A stretch of 14,040 bases of DNA from Aquiflexum sp041749095 (GTDB lineage Bacteria; Bacteroidota; Bacteroidia; Cytophagales; Cyclobacteriaceae): assembly GCF_041749095.1 (NCBI RefSeq), contig NZ_JBGTCA010000317.1, forward strand, positions 1-14,040. Direction: 5' to 3'. Every line of letters begins with the position of its first letter. The first letter of the stretch is position 1. The translations under genes were made by a program, and so were the position numbers. The notes below the pieces were generated by a model. The model ran no database searches. It had not been told where the DNA came from and worked only from the letters and a program-made list of their open reading frames with translations. Positions 1 through 8,035 of the stretch are shown in pieces.

Positions 1-1061
1 GCTTTTGCCAGTCTGTCTGATTGTTTTTTGGCATCCTCAAGTTTTTCCCGGTAGGTATTGGCTTTTTTAACCTCATTCAGGATACTGTAAACAAATCCCA
101 GGGAGCCCACAACACCTAAAAATACCAAAACAGCTAAAATGACAGAAACCCTATAAGTAAGGCCATAGGCAGATTGGTTTTGAATCTTGTATTCAATAAA
201 CAGATCGCGTTGCATATTGGAAATAAGCATTTCAATCTGGGAAAAAACCTCTTTATTCTTATTCAAAAGTCTAGATTCCAACTGCACAAAATTATCCTGC
301 CGCATTTGTTCATCACGATACATTCTTTCCACAAAATTACGCAGAATTAACAATGCCGATTCGGTAGATTCAGATTTTGCGGCAGAATCCAAATTCCGCA
401 ATTCTTCGATATCCTTGACAATTTCAATTAACCCTTCATCAAGGTCCTCTTTCTTGAAATCCCAAAGTATATTTTCTTCATCAGTTTCAATTGAATCGCC
501 TGATTGCGTTGGGGTAGAAATCTCTGCCAAAAAATCTCTGTCCCTTATTTTTCCCAAAAACTGCATTTCACTTAATTCCTGCTGGCGTTGGATCCTTCTT
601 TCAATGTTTATTAGTGCTTCCGCGCTGAAATTCCGGTTTGTAAGGTTATACCTCAATTCTTCCAATCCTGCATATACAATCATTAATTCACTGATATTCA
701 AACTTATTCTTTCAAAACTTTCCAGCTCAATAGCATCTTTGGAAAATTCCTTTAACCAGGCAAGCCTGTTTTTTACCCGATATAAAGTTTGCTCAAAAAT
801 AGAATCTTTATCCGATGTTCTTTCTGTTTTGGACATATCCAAAAGATATACATCAGCCATAAGTCCATTGATCTGACGGAGCTTTTCGTTGGGTTCCGAA
901 AGACTTTCCACAGTGTCAAGTAAATTCCGGATACTGAAATAGGTCACAGCACTGACACCAATCACCAAAAAAACCGCAAGGAAAAATCCAAGTACAACTT
1001 TACTCCCTACCTGATATTTAGATTTTGATCTGTCCAAACTCTTTTTATCAGATTCAGACAA
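1..1061 (-). CDS. Membrane sensor histidine kinase, N-terminal part (3' end outside window)
   Basis: The frame is open from the left edge to an amber codon at 1082-1080 and gives 353 codons plus two bases. With TTG 1061 as start, a basic leader is followed by a hydrophobic helix at about residues 22-42, a helix-rich extracytoplasmic domain of about 260 residues, a second hydrophobic helix at about 305-325, and a charged coiled coil (residues about 329-353, with ANTYREKLEDAKKQSDRLA) running off the edge. This linker is typical of Bacteroidota kinases just before the HisKA domain, so a HisKA/HATPase core, possibly with receiver domains, should lie outside the window. The protein probably senses a periplasmic or membrane signal and autophosphorylates on His. 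The ligand cannot be predicted, and the sensor domain resembles helical CHASE3-like bundles only in general character. No ATG occurs in frame until well inside the sensor domain, so TTG is the best start; a GGAATGG stretch precedes it. It lies downstream of the HNH gene on the same strand. Confidence 0.82.
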   Translation of the reverse strand, partial: MSESDKKSLDRSKSKYQVGSKVVLGFFLAVFLVIGVSAVTYFSIRNLLDTVESLSEPNEKLRQINGLMADVYLLDMSKTERTSDKDSIFEQTLYRVKNRLAWLKEFSKDAIELESFERISLNISELMIVYAGLEELRYNLTNRNFSAEALINIERRIQRQQELSEMQFLGKIRDRDFLAEISTPTQSGDSIETDEENILWDFKKEDLDEGLIEIVKDIEELRNLDSAAKSESTESALLILRNFVERMYRDEQMRQDNFVQLESRLLNKNKEVFSQIEMLISNMQRDLFIEYKIQNQSAYGLTYRVSVILAVLVFLGVVGSLGFVYSILNEVKKANTYREKLEDAKKQSDRLAK

Positions 1062-1081
1062 TAACCATTCCGTATTTATCT

Positions 1082-1099
1082 ATTGAGTCATTACTCAAT
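1082..1099. repeat. Perfect 7-bp inverted repeat upstream of kinase gene
   Basis: ATTGAGT at 1082-1088 and ACTCAAT at 1093-1099 are exact inverted arms separated by four bases. The palindrome sits in the 61-bp gap between the HNH stop and the kinase TTG, about 20 bp upstream of that TTG. On the minus strand the spacer holds an ATG that is in frame with the kinase but meets TAG three codons later. The palindrome could be an operator or a weak hairpin. There is no T-tract, so a classic terminator is unlikely. Confidence 0.5.
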
Positions 1100-1122
1100 T
1101 TAAATATAAATCAGATTGAATT

Positions 1123-1629
1123 TTAGACAGTCCTGAACTCCAAAAACGGCATCCACTCTTCAGCATGTCTTTCCGCATATTCTGCCAAAAAAAATGACAA
1201 TGTCGGTCTGAAAGGTTCTGATTTTAAAAGCATCCCTGCCTGGTCAGGTGTTTTGTTTCCTTTCAGTACATTGCATCGATGGCAGGCAGTGATTAGATTG
1301 GTCCAATTGGTTTTTCCTCCCTTTGATCTGGGAATAATATGGTCTATGGTCAAATGCTTTTGCGAACCGCAATACTGGCATGCATTGCTGTCTCTCCTGA
1401 AAAGATTTGCCCTGTTGAGGAGAACTCCTTTATAGGGTATGTTTTTAAATTGGTTGAGACGGATGACTGCCGGATACCTGAATTCTCTTGAAATTGTCCT
1501 CACGACGAGAGTATCATAAAAACTCAAACAGCTTACTTTATCCAAAAAAGTCAAAACGAGCGCTTTTTGCACGGTGACAACGGCTACTGGGCTATGGTCT
1601 AGATTTAATACCAAAACACGTTTCTCCAT
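1123..1629 (-). CDS. HNH endonuclease family protein
   Basis: This 168-residue protein carries a zinc-stabilised HNH nuclease module: CQYC (C84, C87), then DHIIPRSKGG with the catalytic-type D96/H97, then an N-rich segment and CHRCN (C116, C119, N120) followed by K123. The two Cys pairs are the usual structural zinc ligands of this HNH subfamily. The N-terminal 80 residues are a conserved non-nuclease region typical of these small bacterial HNH proteins. The biological target is unknown; family members range from DNA repair factors to housekeeping proteins of unclear role. It starts at ATG with an A-rich leader, 53 bp downstream of smpB on the same strand, so cotranscription with smpB is plausible. 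Nothing suggests a mobile intron or a toxin: there is no partner gene and no flanking element. Confidence 0.88.
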   Translation of the reverse strand: MEKRVLVLNLDHSPVAVVTVQKALVLTFLDKVSCLSFYDTLVVRTISREFRYPAVIRLNQFKNIPYKGVLLNRANLFRRDSNACQYCGSQKHLTIDHIIPRSKGGKTNWTNLITACHRCNVLKGNKTPDQAGMLLKSEPFRPTLSFFLAEYAERHAEEWMPFLEFRTV

Positions 1630-1682
1630 AATTTATTTTTTTTCTCTTTGAACGGAAAAACCAGCCTTGTAAAGAGATTGTT

Positions 1683-2150
1683 TCAGAAGTTTATCCGGTT
1701 CATCTCCCTTTTTAGGTCTTTTTCCTTTATATCTTGTCTTTTGTCGTGAAGTTTTTTTCCCCTCGCAAGCGCTATCTCCAATTTTGCCAAACCTTTGTCA
1801 TTGACAAATATCCTGACAGGTATGATGGATAGACCCTTTTCAGAAAATTTGGTTTCCAATTTATCGAGTTCTTTTTTGTTTAGCAAGAGCTTTCTTTCTC
1901 TTACCGAATCATGATTGTAATTTGCGGCCATTGAGTAGGGGGCAATGTGCATTTGTTTGATATACAGTTCACCCCTCCTGAAGTAGCAATAGGCCTCTGT
2001 CAGGGAGACCTTGGCTTCCCTAACTGATTTGATTTCAGTTCCTGTCAGCATCAATCCCGCCACATAAGTATCTACAAACTCAAATTCATGGCTTGCCTTT
2101 TTATTCCTGATATTGATGATCTTATCAAATTTATTTTTTTTCACTGTCAT
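1683..2150 (-). CDS. smpB: SsrA-binding protein SmpB (trans-translation)
   Basis: SmpB binds tmRNA and delivers it to stalled ribosomes, mimicking the codon-anticodon region so that the stalled peptide is tagged and the ribosome released. The 155-residue length matches the family. Recognisable parts are the N-terminal strand region with NKKASHEFEF, the tmRNA-binding OB-fold core (GLMLTGTEIKSVR, then LYIKQMHIAPY), the ERKLLLNKKEL helix, and the basic C-terminal tail with KKLHDKRQDIKEKDLKREM. That tail becomes helical in the mRNA channel. No tmRNA (ssrA) gene is visible in this window. The leader has no clear Shine-Dalgarno sequence (TAAATAAATC before ATG), as is common in this phylum. The 248-bp region upstream is filled with repeats, so any smpB promoter must lie in or between them. 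Confidence 0.97.
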   Translation of the reverse strand: MTVKKNKFDKIINIRNKKASHEFEFVDTYVAGLMLTGTEIKSVREAKVSLTEAYCYFRRGELYIKQMHIAPYSMAANYNHDSVRERKLLLNKKELDKLETKFSEKGLSIIPVRIFVNDKGLAKLEIALARGKKLHDKRQDIKEKDLKREMNRINF

Positions 2151-2170
2151 GATTTATTTAACGCTTTTGA

Positions 2171-2190
2171 ACTGCCCAATGAAAACTGCC
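2171..2190 (-). repeat. Short remnant of the CAGT heptad array
   Basis: On the plus strand ACTG, AATG and ACTG fall at 2171, 2178 and 2185, an exact 7-bp spacing. These are three units, one degenerate, of the same pattern that forms the long array at 2323-2400. The remnant lies on the smpB side of the palindrome cluster, so the palindromes are bracketed by heptads. Confidence 0.5.
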
Positions 2191-2205
2191 ATTTCTATAT
2201 CGTCC

Positions 2206-2218
2206 GTGCCTACGGCAC
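2206..2218. repeat. REP-like palindrome with TAC triloop
   Basis: GTGCC-TAC-GGCAC is a perfect 5-bp stem with a 3-nt loop (GTA on the minus strand). A near copy lies at 2279-2291. It is in the gap between tsaD and smpB. It has no U-tract, so it is better read as a REP-like palindrome than as a terminator. Confidence 0.65.
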
Positions 2219-2244
2219 TTTAAGATCACTTTCTTCCTTTTGAT

Positions 2245-2264
2245 CCCGGCAATAAATTACCGGG
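2245..2264. repeat. Imperfect 20-bp palindrome between the two triloop hairpins
   Basis: CCCGG at 2245-2249 pairs with CCGGG at 2260-2264. The interior is also nearly symmetric: one C/A mismatch, then AAT opposite ATT. It is the middle one of three palindromes spaced at about 35-40 bp. The ordered set hairpin, palindrome, hairpin looks like one composite intergenic element. Confidence 0.55.
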
Positions 2265-2278
2265 CTATAATTTCGGTC

Positions 2279-2291
2279 ATGCCTACGGCAT
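2279..2291. repeat. REP-like palindrome with TAC triloop, second copy
   Basis: ATGCC-TAC-GGCAT is a perfect 5-bp stem with the same loop as the copy at 2206-2218. The outer stem base differs compensatorily: G/C in the first copy, A/T here. Such paired change suggests that the folded form is maintained, although two copies are few. Confidence 0.65.
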
Positions 2292-2322
2292 TTTGACCTC
2301 TCAATTCAAAACAAAATCCCAA

Positions 2323-2400
2323 ACTGCAAACTGAAAACTGCCTACTGTACTGAACACTGGCCACTGCGTACTGCAAACTGACCACTGCTTACTGAAAACT
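2323..2400 (-). repeat. CAGTNNN heptad tandem array behind tsaD
   Basis: On the plus strand ACTG starts at 2323, 2330, 2337, 2344, 2349, 2356, 2363, 2370, 2377, 2384 and 2391. That is eleven copies with an exact 7-bp step except for one 5-bp step at 2344-2349. Read along tsaD this is CAGTNNN, with the last three bases of each unit highly variable. A twelfth, degenerate unit (TAGT) contains the TAG stop codon of tsaD, so the array begins at the end of that gene. It is not coding and shows no CRISPR-like spacer structure. Confidence 0.85.
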
Positions 2401-3403
2401 AAAGCTTCATCCTCGCCTCAGGCACAACTTCCAGATCACTGAATTCTCCATTTAGAAATTTATAATGGGCTGCCATCGCTATCATTGCTGCATTATCGGT
2501 ACAATATTCAAATTTTGGAATATAAATGTTCCAACCTGATTTTTGGGCCACGTCATGCAGTTCATTCCTTAAACCGGAATTGGCAGAAACCCCACCCGCT
2601 ATAGCAATTTCTTTTATCTGAAATTCTCCGGCAGCTATTTTCAGCTTTTGCATCAACATTTTTATCAATGTAAATTGTATAGAAGCACAGATATCAGCCA
2701 GATTTTCTTCAATAAAAGATGGGGTTTCTTTGACCTTATCTCTTAGAAAGTATAATATTGCAGTTTTAATTCCACTAAAGGAAAAATTCAATCCCGGCAT
2801 ATCAGAAACCGGAAACCGGAAAGCTTCAGGATTGCCTTCCTTGGCGTATCGGTCAATCCATGGTCCTCCTGGATATGGCAATCCCAATAACTTTGCTGTT
2901 TTGTCAAATGCCTCACCTACTGCATCATCGGTGGTCTCCCCTATCACTTCCATTGTCAGAAAATCCTTTACCAATACCAGTTGTGTATGCCCGCCACTTA
3001 CCGTCAGGCAGATAAAAGGGAATTTCGGTTTTGGCTCATCAATAAAATGTGAGAGAATATGCGCCTGCATGTGGTTCACCTCTATCAAAGGCAGTCCTAA
3101 AGCATATGCAAAAGACTTGGCAAATGAAACACCGACCAATAAAGAGCCCAGCAAGCCAGGTCCTTTGGTAAAAGCAATGGCTGACAGTTGGGTTTTATCA
3201 ATTCCCGAAGATTGAATGGCTTCATGGATGACGGGAATCAGATGTTGCTGATGGGCACGCGAGGCAAGTTCAGGAACTACCCCCCCATATTTTTCGTGTA
3301 CAGATTGCGTGGCGATGATATTATTAAGTATTTTGCCATCAGAAATTACCGCTGCCGACGTTTCATCACAGGACGACTCAATGGCCAGAATATTAATCTT
3401 CAT
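2399..3403 (-). CDS. tsaD: tRNA N6-threonylcarbamoyladenosine transferase subunit TsaD
   Basis: TsaD transfers the threonylcarbamoyl group from threonylcarbamoyl-AMP to A37 of ANN-decoding tRNAs, working with TsaB and TsaE; neither partner is in this window. The 334-residue length is normal. The ASKHA-type fold shows its signature pieces: the N-terminal strand with SSCDETS (residues about 10-16), KGPGLLGSLLVG (80-91), the metal ligands in HMQAH (H111, H115), TVSGGHTQL (134-142), the NFSFSGIKTA loop (206-215), AGGVSANSGLR (269-279), and CTDNAAMIA (301-309) whose D303 completes the metal site. The ATG at 3403 has AAGGAA about 10 bases upstream. Its start codon lies only 12 bp from the proposed tamB start on the other strand, so its promoter probably lies within the tamB 5' region. 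Its stop codon runs directly into the CAGT heptad array. Confidence 0.98.
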   Translation of the reverse strand: MKINILAIESSCDETSAAVISDGKILNNIIATQSVHEKYGGVVPELASRAHQQHLIPVIHEAIQSSGIDKTQLSAIAFTKGPGLLGSLLVGVSFAKSFAYALGLPLIEVNHMQAHILSHFIDEPKPKFPFICLTVSGGHTQLVLVKDFLTMEVIGETTDDAVGEAFDKTAKLLGLPYPGGPWIDRYAKEGNPEAFRFPVSDMPGLNFSFSGIKTAILYFLRDKVKETPSFIEENLADICASIQFTLIKMLMQKLKIAAGEFQIKEIAIAGGVSANSGLRNELHDVAQKSGWNIYIPKFEYCTDNAAMIAMAAHYKFLNGEFSDLEVVPEARMKL

Positions 3404-3415
3404 TTCACTTATTCC

Positions 3416-6400
3416 TTGGAAAACAAACCGAAAGTTACGGAAAAAATACTGAAAGCCTTAAGGGTCATCTTCAGGTTGGTTCTTTTCCTTACCCTTTTCA
3501 TATTGCTGATAGCGGCTTCACTGCAAATTCCATATATACAGACCCAGGTCACCAATAGGCTAACAAACTATATCAGCAAAAATACGGGCTTTGATACCAG
3601 CATTTCGAAAGTAAGGATCAGATGGTGGGATGCTATCAGCCTCACTGATGTGGTGATTTACGATCACCATGACAGCCTGATGATAGATTTGGAAGAAGTT
3701 TATATTGATTTTTCCATTGCGGGACTTTTTGACAGTGAAAACGCTTCTTTGGACCAGATCAAAATGGAAACCGGAAATGTGCGCCTACTTTTCCATAAAG
3801 AAGAAAGCTACCTCAATATTGCAGAATTTTTCAGTAGAATAAATAACCTGCTTCCTGCAAGTAAAGATCCTGATAAAAAATCAGGTAAATTCTCCATCTC
3901 CAATATCTATTTCAAAGACACATCACTGGATATCATTAATTATAATTCAGAACCGGTGCTTGAGGGCTTTGATTACAACAATCTCCTATTCCGAGACCTT
4001 GTGGCTGATGCAGATGACTTTTATACCGATGGCCCTACCATCGGCATGAAGGTCAATTATTTGAGGGGTGTCGAGTCCACCTCAGGACTTGTATTTCAAC
4101 AACTGAAAACAGACTTCACCTACTCCTCCACTTTTATGGAGTTCGACAACCTGTTTTTACGGTCCAACAAGACCGAAATCAAGGATTACCTCAGGTTCAG
4201 TTATGACTCGATAGGGTCATTGTCCAATTTCAATGAGGAAGTCCGCCTCCTGGCCAAGTTGGATGAATCTGTTTTGGATATTCAGGATCTTAGGTATTTC
4301 ACGGATCAGATTCCGAATTATGAAGACAGGATATTTCTTAGCGGTGAGATTGAAGGTACAGTTAAGGATCTTTCCTCGGAAGAATTATTGATCAGATTCG
4401 GGCAACGGAGTGCATTGTTTGGGAAGTTTCAGATTGATGGATTACCGGATATAGACAATACTTTTTTTCAATTGTCCTTGGTGAATTCTGTGCTGAACAG
4501 TAATGACCTTGCACCATATATCAGTGAAGATGCCAAACGGGACCTGAACAAATTCAGGGACATACGGTTTGATACTGATTTTTCGGGATACCTGCATTTC
4601 TTCACTGCCAATGGTAATTTCAGGACCGGCATAGGGAATATTATCGGAAGATTGAATTTCAGGTCAGACGAGGGACAGCCAACATTCAATGGCAGATTGG
4701 AAACCCAAAACCTGGATTTAGGAATTCTTTTGGATGATCGGGAAAAATTCCAAAAAGTCACTATGACAGGAAGGGTCAAGGGCACCGGGCTTAACTTGGA
4801 GACATTGCTTCTCGAGGTAGATGCAGATATCAAAAGTGCGGGCATAAAAGGCTACAATTATGCAAATATCAAAACGGATGCGACTTACGGAAAGGATCTG
4901 TTCAGGGGAAATATCGTAGTCAATGACCCCAACCTAAAGGGTGAAGCCCAGGGGGTTCTTGATCTCAGGGATGGCAAGGATTCCATAAGGCTGAATGTCA
5001 AATTGGATACTGCTTTTTTAAAAGAGCTTGAATTATTGGAGAGTGATACTTTCATAAGTGGAAATGTCGACATGGACACTAGAGGCATTACTTTGGATGA
5101 TGTCGAGGGAATAGCAAGGTTCAGTGATGTGAAACTGAGTTATGAAGGCAGGAACCTTTATGTGGACAATTTCTATTTCCAATCTTTATTTACTGATCAA
5201 TCAAGGGTAATATCTTTTAATTCTGATTTGTTGGTAGCAGGAATTTCGGGGAATTTCAAGGTACAGCAATTGCTCACGGATGTACATAATCTCGGCAAGG
5301 AATATTTTTCTATTTTGACCAATTCGGAAGAAAAAGTATTTCTCCGGACTTATGAAAGTCCCGAACCTTATAGTATTGACATCAACCTTAATTTCATTGA
5401 CATCAATCCCATCATCAATTTACTGGAGCCAAGAGCGACCATTTCTAAAAACACCTTGATGGAGGGAGCCTTTTATCAAACTCCTGACAATGCCGTACTC
5501 AATTTCTTTTCGAGTATTGATACCATATATTTTGATGGTAATCTACTTTATAATACCAACCTTGACTTCAACACTTCCAAACTCAACAACAGCAACGAAG
5601 TATTGGCATCTTTTTATATTTTCTCCAAAAAGCAGCAACTGAATTCCGGTCTGACTTTCAACAACCTGGGCATGGAGGCCATTTGGGATGAATCCAATAT
5701 AGACTTCAGCTATTCACAGGATCAGTTGGCTACAGGCAGTTATGTCAGGATCAAAAATGAAATCACAATATACCCTGACCACACCACAGTCATTTTTGAA
5801 CCATCCGAACTGAAAATCCTCGATAAAAGCTGGAGTTTTGATCCGGACAATAGCATCTTCATTGCTAATAATTCTTTCCTTTTTGACAATATTAAGCTCT
5901 TCAACAATGAACAGTTCATTTCCCTGAGCGGAACCATTGGTCCTGACCCTAAAGATGTACTTGGGCTTGAAATAAAAGATGTAAATCTGGATTTTTTCAA
6001 TACTCTGAGTGTAAAAGAATTTGAAGGAACGGCAAACGGAAATTTCGGATTGACAGGATTCTACGAGATATTTGGAATCAATGGCCAATTGAATATTGAG
6101 GACCTTTATATCAACAGGTTTCTCATAGGGAATGTTGAAGCGGCGACTTATTTTTCCGAAAAACTGGCCAACCTTGAACTGACGAATACCAGAGAAGGAA
6201 AGGATGTCATTACCATCAATGGTTCCTTAGGAAGTGATGATGAACAGTTGGAATTAAAGGCGAAATTGAATGAGGCTAACCTTTCAATTCTTGAACCCTT
6301 CCTTTCGGACTATCTTACCAATATGGGCGGGACAGTCACGGGAGATTTTGACATTGTGGGCACATTGAATTTTCCGGTAATATCGGGCAGTGGAAAGATC

Positions 6401-8035
6401 AACGAGGGCAGGCTTCTGGTCAACTACCTCAACACCAACTATACCATTGATGGCAACTTGGTATTCAGTCCCAATGAGATCAGTTTTAGGGAACTGAATA
6501 TCCTTGACACCAATGGCAACAGGGCCAGGATGAGGGGAGGAGTATCACATGATTATTTTTCGGATTTTATCCTGGACATCAGTTCCAATCTTGAAAACTT
6601 TCAGGTACTCAATACCGGAGTCCGGGACAATGATATTTTCTATGGAACTGCCTTTGTCACCGGCACACTCAATATTTTCGGAGCTGCCAATAACCTGGAC
6701 ATCACAGCGCGGGCGACTTCACAGCCGAATACGAGGGTCTTTATTCCCTTGGGAGCTACCAGTGTGCAGGCCCAGGAAGATTATATCACAATTATCAATG
6801 TCCGTGACACTGTGAGAATGGTGGAATCTCAGGAAACAGTGGAGAAGCTTGCCATTCAGAATGTCCGGATGAATTTTATTTTGGATATTACCCCGGATGC
6901 ATATACCGAAATCCAGATTGACCCCAGGACCGGAGAGAATATCCAAGGCAGGGGTAAAGGGGTATTGACTTTGAAAATAGATACCCAGGGCAACTTTTCC
7001 ATGGAGGGAAACTATGAAATCACTGAGGCCAAATACAACTTTTCCCTTTATAATGTGATCAGGAGAGAATTTATTGTTCAGCCTGGAGGAAGGATTTCTT
7101 GGTTTGGCGATCCATTTGAAGGGGTGATGGATATCAGGGCTTATTATCAGGAAAGTGTATCATTACAAAACCTGCAAAACCTACAGAATACGACAATTGA
7201 AGATCCACAGATGAGAAGAAGGTGGCCGCTAAAGGTCAATATGGATTTGAAAGGAAGTCTTCTTTCCCCTGATATTACATTCAATTTTGATTTTGGGGAG
7301 TTTCCAACTGAAGGTAATGTTCAGACTTATATTTCTGCATTCCAAAATAGGATTGCCAATGATGAGCAGGAAAAAAACCGCCAGGTTTTCTCGGTCATCA
7401 TGATGCGTTCTCTTTCTCCTGAAGGACAGTTCAGCGGAGTGAGCAACATTGCCACTTCCAACCTCAGTCAGCTCTTATCCTCCCAACTGAACAGTTTTAT
7501 TGCACAGGTGGACCAAAACCTGGAGGTGGATATCGACTTGGCAAATCTGGATCAAAACGCCCTTGAAACCTTCCAGTTACGGGTAGCTTATACATTTCTG
7601 GATGGCAGATTGAGGGTTACCAGGGATGGTGGTTTTACGGATCTTCAGGGAAATGCCGATCTGAACAGTATTGCCGGTGACTGGCAGGCAGAATACCTGC
7701 TGACCGAGGATGGCCGATACCGTATGCGGATTTACAATAGAAACAATTTCAACACCTTTACTTCCCTTTCTCTGGCCAGAAATGTCGCAACATATGGTGT
7801 ATCCGTATCTCAAAATCTGGCATTCAATTCATTCGGGGAATTATGGGAAAGGATCAAAAGCAAAGACCGGGAAAAACTTAGAATAAATGACACAGATGAC
7901 TTTTTGAGATATGAATTTGAGGAAGGTTTAAATTGGAAACCGATACCCTTGAATGACCTGGATAGAAGATCCAGTCCTTTGGATTTTCAAATGGATCCTC
8001 CCAATAAAAATCTCAGAAAAGAGGATGATAATTGA
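3416..8035 (+). CDS. tamB: TamB-like translocation/assembly module protein (DUF490)
   Basis: This is a giant envelope protein of 1539 residues from the chosen TTG. It has one N-terminal membrane anchor (about residues 17-36) and then a very long beta-rich, AsmA-like periplasmic body. The segment after the anchor (NRLTNYISKNTGFDTSISKVRIRWWDAISL) is typical of the AsmA/TamB N-terminus. The C-terminal DUF490 region begins near residue 1000 and is clearest around 1195 (MEGNYEITEAKYNFSLYNVI, then FIVQPGGRISWFGDPFEG). Proteins of this family bridge inner and outer membranes and are linked to outer-membrane protein assembly and phospholipid transport. The frame stays open back to 3188, but that extension lies antisense to the conserved tsaD N-terminus and has no protein-like character. 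TTG 3416 directly precedes ENKPKVTEKILKALRV and the anchor, so it is the likely start, although no good ribosome site is seen. No BamA-like TamA partner is adjacent. Confidence 0.93.
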   Translation: MENKPKVTEKILKALRVIFRLVLFLTLFILLIAASLQIPYIQTQVTNRLTNYISKNTGFDTSISKVRIRWWDAISLTDVVIYDHHDSLMIDLEEVYIDFSIAGLFDSENASLDQIKMETGNVRLLFHKEESYLNIAEFFSRINNLLPASKDPDKKSGKFSISNIYFKDTSLDIINYNSEPVLEGFDYNNLLFRDLVADADDFYTDGPTIGMKVNYLRGVESTSGLVFQQLKTDFTYSSTFMEFDNLFLRSNKTEIKDYLRFSYDSIGSLSNFNEEVRLLAKLDESVLDIQDLRYFTDQIPNYEDRIFLSGEIEGTVKDLSSEELLIRFGQRSALFGKFQIDGLPDIDNTFFQLSLVNSVLNSNDLAPYISEDAKRDLNKFRDIRFDTDFSGYLHFFTANGNFRTGIGNIIGRLNFRSDEGQPTFNGRLETQNLDLGILLDDREKFQKVTMTGRVKGTGLNLETLLLEVDADIKSAGIKGYNYANIKTDATYGKDLFRGNIVVNDPNLKGEAQGVLDLRDGKDSIRLNVKLDTAFLKELELLESDTFISGNVDMDTRGITLDDVEGIARFSDVKLSYEGRNLYVDNFYFQSLFTDQSRVISFNSDLLVAGISGNFKVQQLLTDVHNLGKEYFSILTNSEEKVFLRTYESPEPYSIDINLNFIDINPIINLLEPRATISKNTLMEGAFYQTPDNAVLNFFSSIDTIYFDGNLLYNTNLDFNTSKLNNSNEVLASFYIFSKKQQLNSGLTFNNLGMEAIWDESNIDFSYSQDQLATGSYVRIKNEITIYPDHTTVIFEPSELKILDKSWSFDPDNSIFIANNSFLFDNIKLFNNEQFISLSGTIGPDPKDVLGLEIKDVNLDFFNTLSVKEFEGTANGNFGLTGFYEIFGINGQLNIEDLYINRFLIGNVEAATYFSEKLANLELTNTREGKDVITINGSLGSDDEQLELKAKLNEANLSILEPFLSDYLTNMGGTVTGDFDIVGTLNFPVISGSGKINEGRLLVNYLNTNYTIDGNLVFSPNEISFRELNILDTNGNRARMRGGVSHDYFSDFILDISSNLENFQVLNTGVRDNDIFYGTAFVTGTLNIFGAANNLDITARATSQPNTRVFIPLGATSVQAQEDYITIINVRDTVRMVESQETVEKLAIQNVRMNFILDITPDAYTEIQIDPRTGENIQGRGKGVLTLKIDTQGNFSMEGNYEITEAKYNFSLYNVIRREFIVQPGGRISWFGDPFEGVMDIRAYYQESVSLQNLQNLQNTTIEDPQMRRRWPLKVNMDLKGSLLSPDITFNFDFGEFPTEGNVQTYISAFQNRIANDEQEKNRQVFSVIMMRSLSPEGQFSGVSNIATSNLSQLLSSQLNSFIAQVDQNLEVDIDLANLDQNALETFQLRVAYTFLDGRLRVTRDGGFTDLQGNADLNSIAGDWQAEYLLTEDGRYRMRIYNRNNFNTFTSLSLARNVATYGVSVSQNLAFNSFGELWERIKSKDREKLRINDTDDFLRYEFEEGLNWKPIPLNDLDRRSSPLDFQMDPPNKNLRKEDDN

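Noticed and set aside
187..876. 229-codon open frame on the plus strand
   Set aside because: It lies antisense to the histidine kinase reading frame, which shows membrane helices and a kinase-type linker. The plus-strand product is Ser/Ile-rich with no recognisable feature.
1123..1629. HNH gene as a homing endonuclease or toxin
   Set aside because: There are no intron/intein boundaries, immunity gene or mobile element ends; its place beside smpB looks like ordinary chromosomal context.
2323..2400. CRISPR array
   Set aside because: Units are 7 bp with a 4-bp core and no 25-40 bp spacers, and no cas genes are present.
3188..3415. 76-codon upstream extension of the tamB frame
   Set aside because: It overlaps the conserved N-terminus of tsaD in antisense, and the extra residues are not protein-like. 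The membrane anchor fits a start at TTG 3416.
5714..6088. Antisense frames inside tamB (also near 4468-4845, 6719-6946 and 7577-7813)
   Set aside because: The opposite strand encodes a continuous, family-typical TamB protein, and the antisense products show no domain.
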